Positions 1-9,226 of a stretch of DNA of 64,000 nt are shown here, piece after piece. Where the stretch lies: contig CAJQOL010000013.1 of the NCBI GenBank assembly GCA_905479925.1, positions 62,001 through 126,000 of the forward strand. The letters run 5' to 3'. The notes under the pieces are model-generated. The model was not told the origin of the DNA. It worked only from the letters and a program-made list of their open reading frames with translations, and did not search any database. A program made the position numbers and the translations under genes. The stretch's first letter is position 1. The number at the start of each line of letters is the position of its first letter. This stretch comes from an uncultured Kangiellaceae bacterium. Lineage in GTDB: Bacteria; Pseudomonadota; Gammaproteobacteria; Enterobacterales; Kangiellaceae.

Positions 1-14
1 CTAACGCTCTCAAT

Positions 15-1448
15 TTATTCCCCGCTTGTTTCCGATACGCTTTCTTGTTTTTCTCTGGTCGCTTGTTGCTCGACGTCCATTTCTGTATCCGGCTTCTCAA
101 CCAGCAATGAATTATTTTCTTGTTTAGAATCGCCCTCAGCAACCTTACCTTCTTCGCTAGAATCAAACTCCTCTAGTAGGCTAAAAAACTGAGTCTCTAA
201 CAACTGGTGTTCATCTTTTAGCCTTTCCAGAGCTTTAGAGGAAGTCATCTCAATATCGGCATCTTCAGATATCAGCATAAACTGCTGTTCGAGCATTTCC
301 TTTTCCAAAATCAAACGATCCATTGCGGCTTCGCTTTTCTCGAGCTGTCCTCTTAACTCACTCAGTTTCTCGATTTGGTCTTGATTTTGACCCGAATTTT
401 TTATTTGAGTGGTGAGAATTTCATTACGGGTTTCTAACGTTTTATATTTACGGGCAAGTTGTCGATGATCACTGCTTAACTTAGAAATATTTCTGTGTAA
501 TTGCTGCTCGGAATTTTTATGCATTCGCATTTGTTCTTTTTGAGCTTGAAACATTTGAGCCTTTGCAATAAACGCTCTAAGCTGTGTTGATGTTTTTTCT
601 AGATCACCAGCCAAGCGGTCCTTCATTTTTGAAACTTCATCGAGCTCTTTGATGACACGGTCCATTTCTTCTTTAGTAAACTGCAAAGAGGATGGATCAA
701 AATTTGAGTAGGATTGAGCGTTTAATAGCGACTCTTCAACGTTTCCAATAATATTCTCTGCATTCTCAAGTTCCCTTAACTCATTCTCTGTTTCCTTTTC
801 GTCCTCGTCAAACAACTCAACGTCTACCACTAAACCTACCATTTCTCCTAGTGAGCTATAGCGCTCCTTAAAGCTATCAAGATCTTCGCTGGCGCTATGA
901 TTACCATTCTCGGCCAGTCGGTTCTTTAACTCTTCTAGCGCTTGCTCACCGCCAGACATGGTGTAAGCAATGGAGTTTTTAAGATCATGATACATTTCCT
1001 TATAGTTATCTTCTTCATTTTTCTCTCCTTGTTCCTGGGCGGTTTGAGAAGATTGCTGATTTTTGAGAGCCTGTAATTCTTTTTTAACTTCATCAACATG
1101 CTCTTTCATTTCTGCACGTTGTTTTACAGCAAAATTGGCAGCTTCTTGAGCAGTATCCTTTTGCTTGTTCATTTTCTTATTTTTCTTTTCGAGGGCTTCA
1201 ATGGTTGCTTGGTCGTCCTCTCTATCGGAACTCCTTTCTTTATCTATGTCCTCTATTTTTTGTTTTAACTCCTGGATTTGAACACGAAGACCCTTATTAC
1301 GACTAATAGCGTCTTTCAGTTTGAACGTTAGCTCCTCATTTTGTTCTTTGAGGGTATTGTTGATATTAAAAAGCTTGAAAAATAAGTAAGCACTAACTCC
1401 TATTAGCACTACAAATATTTCTGCAACAATTAAAACTTGATTCGACAA
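15..1448 (-). CDS. Membrane-anchored long coiled-coil protein
   Basis: 477-aa ORF; N-terminal TM segment (VLIVAEIFVVLIGVSAYLFF) followed by extended E/K/Q-rich heptad-like sequence. Confidence 0.75.
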   Translation of the reverse strand: MSNQVLIVAEIFVVLIGVSAYLFFKLFNINNTLKEQNEELTFKLKDAISRNKGLRVQIQELKQKIEDIDKERSSDREDDQATIEALEKKNKKMNKQKDTAQEAANFAVKQRAEMKEHVDEVKKELQALKNQQSSQTAQEQGEKNEEDNYKEMYHDLKNSIAYTMSGGEQALEELKNRLAENGNHSASEDLDSFKERYSSLGEMVGLVVDVELFDEDEKETENELRELENAENIIGNVEESLLNAQSYSNFDPSSLQFTKEEMDRVIKELDEVSKMKDRLAGDLEKTSTQLRAFIAKAQMFQAQKEQMRMHKNSEQQLHRNISKLSSDHRQLARKYKTLETRNEILTTQIKNSGQNQDQIEKLSELRGQLEKSEAAMDRLILEKEMLEQQFMLISEDADIEMTSSKALERLKDEHQLLETQFFSLLEEFDSSEEGKVAEGDSKQENNSLLVEKPDTEMDVEQQATREKQESVSETSGE

Positions 1449-1813
1449 AAGCTAGACCATCTATTAAATAAGTCAGGTAAGTATAGGATATTTATCAATA
1501 AATTGCTTAAACTTGCCGCACAGCCCTCTAACCTCCGAGAAGATAGAACTGAAAAACTGGCTCTTTCTATGGGTTACCAGTTATTTTAGTCCCACTTGTA
1601 ATAACCGGCTCAACTAAGCAGCTATTGGTTAACACAAAATCCGCCTTTTTAAGAACAAATAATATCAATAAAAACAGTGAGTTATATAGATACAGGATGT
1701 AAATGTATTGATTTGGTAAACCACTCTTCATTTTGTTTACATAACTGCTGCTAATAAAATTGGGGACAAATGAGTAACCTTTACTCTAGCCACTACAAGT
1801 AAAGGAAATAGAC

Positions 1814-3013
1814 ATGAAAAATTCACCAATTCGTTCCGCCATTAGAGCCATCCTCATCTCCAGCGTTTTAGTTACAACCGCTAGTTTTGCCCATAACAAC
1901 AGTCCTAGTGATGCCAAGAGGCACATTATCGCGCCTCAACCTCAGGCGGCACCAAAAATTCAACTAGCAATACTATTAGACACCAGCGGTAGTATGGACG
2001 GACTGATTGATCAAACAAGAAATCAGCTATGGCAAGTAGTTAATGAATTTTCCTCAGCTAAACGCAATGGTGTTACCCCGACATTAGAAGTTGCACTGTT
2101 TGAATATGGAAACGATGGAAACTCCCGAGATACCGGGTTCGTTAGAATGCTAAACAATTTTACCGGTGAACTAGACAAAGTATCAGAAGGGTTATTCTCC
2201 CTTACCACTAATGGTGGTAGCGAATATTGTGGATTTGCCATTAAAACCGCCGTACACAGCCTAAACTGGAGCCAATCAAATAATGACATTAAAACCATCT
2301 TTATTGCAGGCAATGAGCCGTTTACCCAGGGACCAGTCAACTACAGAGAAGCTTTGCAATTGGCTTCAAGGAATGGAATAGCTGTAAATACAATCCATGC
2401 AGGCGACCACAAGGTAGGCATTGAAACGGGCTGGCAAGCAGGCGCACAGTTAGCAGGCGGTGACTATATGTCTATCGACGCAAATCGTCGCACCGTGCAT
2501 ATTATTAGTCCACAGGACAAACGTATTAGCGAACTGAACCAACAACTCAATAAAACCTATATTCCTTACGGTATTACTGGTTCTCGTAAAGCGAGAAGGC
2601 AACTAGAGCAAGATAAACGGAGCGAGAAAATATCTTCTGCACTGTTAGCTAAGAGAGCGAGAGCCAAGTCATCTTCATATTATAGCAACGACCAGTGGGA
2701 CTTAGTGGATGCGCTTGAAAAAGGCACCATCAATGAAGAGCAGTTAGTTGAATTGAAAGAATCAGAGTTACCTGAACCAATGCGAAATATGAACGACAAA
2801 CAAAAAAAGGATTACATCGCCGAAAAAACAAAACAACGTAAAGAGCTAAAAGAAGAGATAGAATCGCTGAGTCAATCGCGAGACAAATACATTGCTGAGC
2901 AGAAAGTGCAAGCCGTTGCTGCCGCGCCAACCATAAGCGATGCGCTAACAAAATCGATTAGAAAACAGGCAAAAGAAAAGCAGTATGAATTTGAGAAGAA
3001 AAACGGAAACTAA
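1814..3013 (+). CDS. Secreted von Willebrand factor type A domain protein
   Basis: Signal peptide; MIDAS-like motif LLDTSGSMDGL; RBS aaagga upstream. Confidence 0.85.
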   Translation: MKNSPIRSAIRAILISSVLVTTASFAHNNSPSDAKRHIIAPQPQAAPKIQLAILLDTSGSMDGLIDQTRNQLWQVVNEFSSAKRNGVTPTLEVALFEYGNDGNSRDTGFVRMLNNFTGELDKVSEGLFSLTTNGGSEYCGFAIKTAVHSLNWSQSNNDIKTIFIAGNEPFTQGPVNYREALQLASRNGIAVNTIHAGDHKVGIETGWQAGAQLAGGDYMSIDANRRTVHIISPQDKRISELNQQLNKTYIPYGITGSRKARRQLEQDKRSEKISSALLAKRARAKSSSYYSNDQWDLVDALEKGTINEEQLVELKESELPEPMRNMNDKQKKDYIAEKTKQRKELKEEIESLSQSRDKYIAEQKVQAVAAAPTISDALTKSIRKQAKEKQYEFEKKNGN

Positions 3014-3025
3014 AGGTTATCAGTT

Positions 3026-3047
3026 GGAGCCTGAGTACTTAGGCTCC
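3026..3047. terminator. Convergent-gene terminator hairpin
   Basis: GGAGCCT-GAGTACTT-AGGCTCC, perfect 7-bp stem between convergent genes. Confidence 0.6.
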
Positions 3048-3058
3048 ATCGTCTTTAG

Positions 3059-3445
3059 TTAAAGCACCGTTTTCTTTCTTCGTGCCAAATAAAAAACCCC
3101 GCTATTAAGAATAAAAAACCCAAAAAGTGAAGCTATCAGACTCCCCTTCAGAGCAAGAAATACGATAAATACTAAACTAATCACTGAGCACAAGAGAGAG
3201 CTATAAATGAGCAAGTAGCGAGCCCATCGGTGTTCATTAGCGAGTAAGTTAATAAACCAAAAACAAGCTAAGAAACAGAGTATAAAAAAGAAATAGCCAT
3301 TTATGGAGCCTCTAAATCCTCCGGCTTCTGCGGATACTAGCAAGAATAAAAAAGTGCCACAAATTCCAATCCAGGTGCCAACATTTTCATTGTGTAAAGA
3401 CGGTTCAGGAACAAAACGTCGATATTTAAAACCATATAGCTTCAT
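3059..3445 (-). CDS. Small multi-TM hypothetical protein
   Basis: 128-aa ORF with about four hydrophobic segments. Confidence 0.6.
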   Translation of the reverse strand: MKLYGFKYRRFVPEPSLHNENVGTWIGICGTFLFLLVSAEAGGFRGSINGYFFFILCFLACFWFINLLANEHRWARYLLIYSSLLCSVISLVFIVFLALKGSLIASLFGFFILNSGVFYLARRKKTVL

Positions 3446-3475
3446 TAAACCTCCCTTTCTTAAACATTAGAGTTT

Positions 3476-3754
3476 TTAAGACAAATATTTACCTAATACC
3501 TCCAGTATTTTTCTCTCTATTGAATTCTTAAGCGCTCGATACATAATGCCGAGGTTCAAAGTTAACTCAAGCTGGTTTTCAGACAGGGTTATTGAACCGT
3601 TAGCTCCCCTTCTTCTAAAGCTAAACTCAGTTGATGACTCCCACTCAGACCTAAATTCGAGATCACTCGCTAATTCTGTCATTAGCTGGTCGATCTTCAG
3701 CTTTAAGTCATCACTCTGCAATTTGTGGCTACGAATAATATTAATCTGCGCCAT
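3476..3754 (-). CDS. Polyhydroxyalkanoic acid system (PHA_gran_rgn-like) family protein
   Basis: Likely start is the internal MAQINIIRSHKLQ (ATG at 3754), 1 nt after the TGA of the upstream gene; pattern I-R-H ... FRRRGANGSI ... LNLGIMYRALK..IE resembles the family. Confidence 0.65.
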   Translation of the reverse strand: MAQINIIRSHKLQSDDLKLKIDQLMTELASDLEFRSEWESSTEFSFRRRGANGSITLSENQLELTLNLGIMYRALKNSIERKILEVLGKYLS

Positions 3755-3755
3755 A

Positions 3756-6700
3756 TCATTCCTTAGTATCTTGTGAAGCGCTTTTAGCTCTAGATCGCCT
3801 TTGAGCATTGGGCTTGGTAAGCTTTTCGATTGTCTTCAACTTGTCGCTAATTTCCGTCATTTTTTCATGAGTTCCCAAATCCAAATCCAACTTGCCACCC
3901 ATTAATTTAATTAAAGGATACAGCGTTTTTTCAAGAACTTTCGCCAATTCTTTACCAACATTAACATCACCATTATCCGCTTCGGCTAGTGTTGTAGACG
4001 ATTTTATCGAGGACCCTAACTGGTTAATCGCTTCGACAATTGCTCGGCTACTTTTCTCGTCAGATTGATGCTCATTAGTGACACTGGCATTTTTATCTGC
4101 CGATTCGATTTTGCGCGCGCTATCTGCATCCTGCCGCCAACGCTCTATACCGGTTACTAGGTCATTTAACTGCAAAACGATTTTCTGTTGCGCGTCAGCG
4201 TCATCACCACCCATAGATTTATTACGGACAAAGTCACTCTTAATTTTTTCCCAACGAGTTGAATCTTGTTCATCCATTTTCTCGCGAAGTTCAGCCAGTT
4301 TCAGTAGGTTGGCTTCAGTTCCACTTGTCAGCAACTGGGACTCACCCAAATAGTGGTCATCGATAATCCTATCAATTTCTTCATCGGTCATAATTGCGGA
4401 TATCTTTTCGCACATCTTATTCATATTTCTATAGGAGCCTTGCAACTTGAAAGCAGGCTCGGTTCTATAGTTATCATCTTGAGCGCTTGCAGCGATATAG
4501 GCTTTATTTACTCTCCAAACCACTTTCTGAATAGCCTTCATTTTTTGTAGAACAGAAACGATTTCTTTTATTTCTGCGCCGCCGTATTGATGAGAAAAGT
4601 CCGTGGTTGCCACATTTTTACCATTAGCCATATCAATAAATTTATAAACATCGCTCATCTCCCGTGTAGCTAATGGGGCTAGAATTGGATTTGAGGTTAG
4701 GGAGTTTTCAATATAGCTCAACTCAAAGACGTCTTCTTTTCCGCCGAGTACGTCACCCAAGTTGTAAATGTCAGCTCGATTGGCAAGCATGTCAGGAATT
4801 TGAAACGCCTCTCCGGTTTCCGTGTAAGGATTTCCGGCCATCACTACGGCAAATTTCTTTCCTCGCATATCGTAGGTTTTAGCCTTGTTCTGCCAAACAC
4901 CTTCAATCCGTCTAGTTCCATCACAGAGAGAAATAAACTTCTGTAAGAATTCACTATTGGTATGCTGAATATCATCTAGATAGAGCATGACATTGTTGCC
5001 CATTTCTAGAGCAAGATTTAGTTTTTCAAGCTCTTGGCGAGCCGCACTATTATCAGCTTGCTCGGGATCAACCGAGGTAACATTATGACCAATTACAGGA
5101 CAATTAATTTTCATAAAAATCAAACCCAAACGGTCTGCGACATACTCCATAAGAGTCGTCTTTCCGTAACCGGGTGGTGAGATCATCAACAGAAGCCCCA
5201 TTAAATCCGTTCGCTTCTTATCGCCGACGGTTCCAATTTGTTTTGCTAGATTGTCACCAATAAACGAAAGGTAAACTTCGTTAATTAGCTTATTTCTGAC
5301 AAAGGAAGACAGTGGCTTTGCCTTAAATTCATCAAGCCTCAAAAGCTCTCTTTGGTCAACAATGGTCGAGGTCCGCAGTTCATGATAAAGCTTATACTTT
5401 GGCAACATAATTTTTTCGTGATGTAGATTTCGTTCAATAAAGTCATCGAGCTGAATCATCAATCGACGTTCTTCTATTCTCTCGTGGGTACCGAGCAGCT
5501 TATCGATAGTCATTTGAATATCGACTTGTTTATCTGTACGGTCAATTCGTTGCTCGGCATTGAGGATACCAACCGCCTCACCAACGAAATTTTTCAGCTC
5601 AGACTTGGCTTGGGATTCCACATACGCATTTAACCAAGCTTCCGTAATCTGCCAGCGCTTACCTACAACACCGGAAATGTCTTTTAATACCTTAAGATAA
5701 TCATTCCATATATTGTTAGTTTTTAGGTGAGCAATAAAATCATTGCAAAGTAGTCTCGCGTACTTACTCGTCGCAAAACTAACCCTGTCTTGGGATAATT
5801 CCTCTACAAGGTATTGACTCGTACTAGCGATAAGATGTGGCTCGAACTCTAAGCCTTGCTGGTCAATAAAATCACTCACTTGTTTTTGAATATCGTTACT
5901 TAGGAGTTTTTTTTCTGTAGCGTTAGAAAATAATTTTTGCATCGAGTCAGCGGTTTTAGCCCTTTGCGGCCAAAGCATTTGCTGTTTTCCGGTTTGGCAG
6001 TTAGCCCAATATATACAACCAAGACCTCGAGCAAGCGGTGAGTACTTGAAAACTCCAGCGGTCTCATAAACCGGGACAAGTTGGTTCAAAATACGCGCCG
6101 TATCACGGTCATGAATACCTTTCTCATATCCCTCTTTAAAACGAGGGGACGCGTATTCACTCACCAAATTTGTCAACTTATCCAGATCGGCACAGGTAGA
6201 TGATAGAACCGACCAAGTAAGTCCCTCGGCGGCGCGTTCAGCTGCAAGCAAAATATTGTAAGCAAGGTATTCCGCTCGATATAACAACTCGGTCTCAGAA
6301 GGGACTGTCATGGCCCAACAATCTGATAACTCTTCAAGCTTTTTATCGGCTAAGGGTTCGAAGTAGTCGGTTCCCGTCAGCTTAATATAAAGCTCGTTAT
6401 CTTTCGGTAATATGGTTATATCTAAATCTTGTTTGTTTACTGCAAACTTATGTCTCGGTCCAAGTTTAATAACCTGGCCACCTTCTTCATAAAGGTCATT
6501 TTTGTCCCTTAACGAGCGAATTGCTTGTTGCTTTGCCGCTTTTAATTGAGAGTCTAAATCCTCCGCTTTTACACTATCATCATAGTGATGGAGTTGTTCG
6601 ATGATTTCACGAATCTTAACGACGAGACCGTCAGCCGCAAAAAATGCATTTAACTCATCCGGCTCCGAAAATCGCTTTGTGCGACGTTGGACGCTTTGTA

Positions 6701-9044
6701 ATATTCGCTCTCCAGAAGTGGCCAAAGACTGAGCCTTTCGTTGACGTTGCTCCACCAATCCTTGTTTATGTTCCTCAAAGGTCTCAAAAATCTCTTCTCT
6801 CTTAGCGAGGATGTCAGTCACAAAATCATCAAAGTCGCTGAACTCTCCTTCTAACTCTTCAAGTTGAATAAGCAGTCTAGCCGATTGCTGGTCACATTTT
6901 TCCGGTGTACTAGATAAGTTTAAAGCGTTATGAATACTTTGGTTAAGTAACTTTAATCGAGCGCCAAACTGTGCCGTTGCTTCGGCGCTTCCCATGTTTT
7001 TTCTTAAGTGTTCGAGCTCGGCTTTTTGTTGATTGAGCTTGCCGTATAATTCAGATACTGAATCGACGATACGAGTCTGTACCGTCGCATCATCGACTTT
7101 CAGTGTCGCCATTAATTCCGAAATTAAATCTAACCCTTCTGCGAGTGCTTCGACCTTCTCTAAGTGAGGTTGAAGTTCAGCATTAGACTTTGATTTTTCG
7201 GCATCTTTTGTCGCGGTTTCTAAGGTCTTATAGTAGCTGGCTAAGGCATCCTCCGAAGACAAAAACTCAACCGTTTGTTCTGACAAAGATTGTTCAACCG
7301 ATTCAATTTCTTGATCTAACTCTTCAATAACGGCGATATCAATATAACGATATTCCTTTATCGTCATTAGATGGCCTCGATAACCCCGTATCGAACTCAG
7401 ACCGTCAACAAACTCTTGTGGACTGTGCCAGCTTTGAGGCTCAATACTGCGCACTAACTCCTTGAGTGTTGCTTCAGCATCATTAAGGGCAATATCGGAC
7501 TGCTTTCGAATACTTTCGACTTTTTCATATTCATCAATAACCGATTCGGCTGTCTCGCCAATTTGCCTGATCAAGCTCGATATACTTGCCAACTCTTCAG
7601 AATCTAGCCAGAAATAAGTATCAAAAATCTTTTCACATTGACGTCCAAGCTCATTGTAGTGAGCCGCGGAAACGTCCTCTGCAGCTATCGACTTTGCAAT
7701 CCCATAGAGATCAGAAATACCTCTAACGAGTTCCGCATTGCCAATTTTTCCATAGAAGCTTTGGGAGGTGGGTTGGTTGCTCGCAAACACATCGGAAAAG
7801 TAAGGTGTTTGCCAAATTTGAATTGGATGCACTCGATTAGGCTCATCTTCCGCGTAGAAAATGATCATTTTTCCATCTTCGTAAATACCATAGCCATGAC
7901 CAAATTGCGGATTTTGCAGGGTTCGATTAATCAGGTTGTACGCATACAGGGCAATCACATTAGTTTCAGGCTGATAGAAAACATACATCACGTCTTCACC
8001 ATTAGGCGAACGAAGTGTTCTCTTATAAACTAAACCGCTTATGTTATCGTCAAATCGTTTGTGTTCACCATTAGTTAGATAGTAACCCCCTGGAAAGATA
8101 ATACCGTGATCTTCAGGTAAAGAAATACAGGCATCACCAATCTCATCAATTCTTAAAATCGACTGACTACTCTTATTAAAAACTAGGTAACGAAAGTTTT
8201 CTTCTTGGTAGGGTTTAATCTTGAGCAATATCATTTGCCCTAAGTCGCAAAAATGGAACTCCGCATCATCTAAAGATTGATTTCCGTCTTCAACGGCTTC
8301 AGAGTAAATACCTAGCCCGCTATTTGTATTGTCTTCGACTTTTATCGTAATGTCGCCGCGCGAGCAATCGACAAATAATGTATCTAAAATGTTTATATGT
8401 GGATTTCTACCATCGACAACATCGTCTCTGCTACAGGTAGTCCATACAAAATCCTGACTTGCCGGTAATTGAATATCCCTTTCGCCACGATTATCGATAT
8501 AATCAAGCTGCTTGCCATCACTCGATATCTGCCACCGGAAAACTCGAATGTCAGATAGTTTTTGTCCAATACTAAATGCCGCTAACAAACGTCCGTTTTT
8601 GACCACCAACTGAGATAGAGATGCATCCTTATAATAGGTATAAAGCTCGTTGAACTCCTCTTGAAAACGGGAATCCGCTAGAAATGAATTATCGATAGGA
8701 ATTCGTTTTAGATCATACTGTCCATCGTTATCTGAAAGCTGATACAGTGACAAAACATCTTCGATTTTTGTCTCTTTTTTTAGCCCGATAAATACATTAT
8801 AACCAAACAGAACTTTGTCATTAACAATGACCAAATCTTTCGCTTGGCAGTTATTTTCAGTTCGAAGCCGCATTCGACCAAGAACCTTCATTTCGGTCGT
8901 ACCAAACTCGCTCTGACGTTCGCTATTTATCTTACTAATGAGTCCATCGATGTTTCGCCCTTGCTCAGAAAGACGTTGACGAATGACGTCATAGGCTCCG
9001 CCTTCAGTAACGGCCTGTTCAACAATTGAAGTCTTCTCAACCAC
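3756..9044 (-). CDS. Giant (1762 aa) 'DNA repair ATPase'-type protein (DUF3686-like N-terminus, C-terminal AAA ATPase)
   Basis: Walker A PPGYGKTTL, Walker B NVMLYLDDIQ, MAGNPYTETGEAF sensor-like segment; long beta-rich N-terminus and central coiled coils. Confidence 0.85.
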   Translation of the reverse strand: MVEKTSIVEQAVTEGGAYDVIRQRLSEQGRNIDGLISKINSERQSEFGTTEMKVLGRMRLRTENNCQAKDLVIVNDKVLFGYNVFIGLKKETKIEDVLSLYQLSDNDGQYDLKRIPIDNSFLADSRFQEEFNELYTYYKDASLSQLVVKNGRLLAAFSIGQKLSDIRVFRWQISSDGKQLDYIDNRGERDIQLPASQDFVWTTCSRDDVVDGRNPHINILDTLFVDCSRGDITIKVEDNTNSGLGIYSEAVEDGNQSLDDAEFHFCDLGQMILLKIKPYQEENFRYLVFNKSSQSILRIDEIGDACISLPEDHGIIFPGGYYLTNGEHKRFDDNISGLVYKRTLRSPNGEDVMYVFYQPETNVIALYAYNLINRTLQNPQFGHGYGIYEDGKMIIFYAEDEPNRVHPIQIWQTPYFSDVFASNQPTSQSFYGKIGNAELVRGISDLYGIAKSIAAEDVSAAHYNELGRQCEKIFDTYFWLDSEELASISSLIRQIGETAESVIDEYEKVESIRKQSDIALNDAEATLKELVRSIEPQSWHSPQEFVDGLSSIRGYRGHLMTIKEYRYIDIAVIEELDQEIESVEQSLSEQTVEFLSSEDALASYYKTLETATKDAEKSKSNAELQPHLEKVEALAEGLDLISELMATLKVDDATVQTRIVDSVSELYGKLNQQKAELEHLRKNMGSAEATAQFGARLKLLNQSIHNALNLSSTPEKCDQQSARLLIQLEELEGEFSDFDDFVTDILAKREEIFETFEEHKQGLVEQRQRKAQSLATSGERILQSVQRRTKRFSEPDELNAFFAADGLVVKIREIIEQLHHYDDSVKAEDLDSQLKAAKQQAIRSLRDKNDLYEEGGQVIKLGPRHKFAVNKQDLDITILPKDNELYIKLTGTDYFEPLADKKLEELSDCWAMTVPSETELLYRAEYLAYNILLAAERAAEGLTWSVLSSTCADLDKLTNLVSEYASPRFKEGYEKGIHDRDTARILNQLVPVYETAGVFKYSPLARGLGCIYWANCQTGKQQMLWPQRAKTADSMQKLFSNATEKKLLSNDIQKQVSDFIDQQGLEFEPHLIASTSQYLVEELSQDRVSFATSKYARLLCNDFIAHLKTNNIWNDYLKVLKDISGVVGKRWQITEAWLNAYVESQAKSELKNFVGEAVGILNAEQRIDRTDKQVDIQMTIDKLLGTHERIEERRLMIQLDDFIERNLHHEKIMLPKYKLYHELRTSTIVDQRELLRLDEFKAKPLSSFVRNKLINEVYLSFIGDNLAKQIGTVGDKKRTDLMGLLLMISPPGYGKTTLMEYVADRLGLIFMKINCPVIGHNVTSVDPEQADNSAARQELEKLNLALEMGNNVMLYLDDIQHTNSEFLQKFISLCDGTRRIEGVWQNKAKTYDMRGKKFAVVMAGNPYTETGEAFQIPDMLANRADIYNLGDVLGGKEDVFELSYIENSLTSNPILAPLATREMSDVYKFIDMANGKNVATTDFSHQYGGAEIKEIVSVLQKMKAIQKVVWRVNKAYIAASAQDDNYRTEPAFKLQGSYRNMNKMCEKISAIMTDEEIDRIIDDHYLGESQLLTSGTEANLLKLAELREKMDEQDSTRWEKIKSDFVRNKSMGGDDADAQQKIVLQLNDLVTGIERWRQDADSARKIESADKNASVTNEHQSDEKSSRAIVEAINQLGSSIKSSTTLAEADNGDVNVGKELAKVLEKTLYPLIKLMGGKLDLDLGTHEKMTEISDKLKTIEKLTKPNAQRRSRAKSASQDTKE

Positions 9045-9189
9045 TTTGAATTCCCTGTTTTAAGTCAGACAGTAGGGCATTAGTAACCCTATGCTGGTGA
9101 TATTCTCTCGACCGTTCTATTTCATATGCTGAATGCTCTTAGCAAGGGCAAAGAAATGATTCGAGGTCGTCGCACTTAACCAACACCAA

Positions 9190-9209
9190 GGGGCGGAACG
9201 CTCCGTCCC
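9190..9209 (-). terminator. Intercistronic hairpin between flotillin and giant ATPase genes
   Basis: GGGGCGGA-ACGC-TCCGTCCC, 8-bp stem with one wobble; no clear U-tract on the minus strand. Confidence 0.4.
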
Positions 9210-9226
9210 TAGGCTTGGCTTGTTAC

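Noticed and set aside
7638-8033. Plus-strand ORFs inside the giant ATPase (also 4078, 4353, 4673, 8844)
   Set aside because: Overlap a continuous 1762-aa ORF with clear motifs; no independent support.
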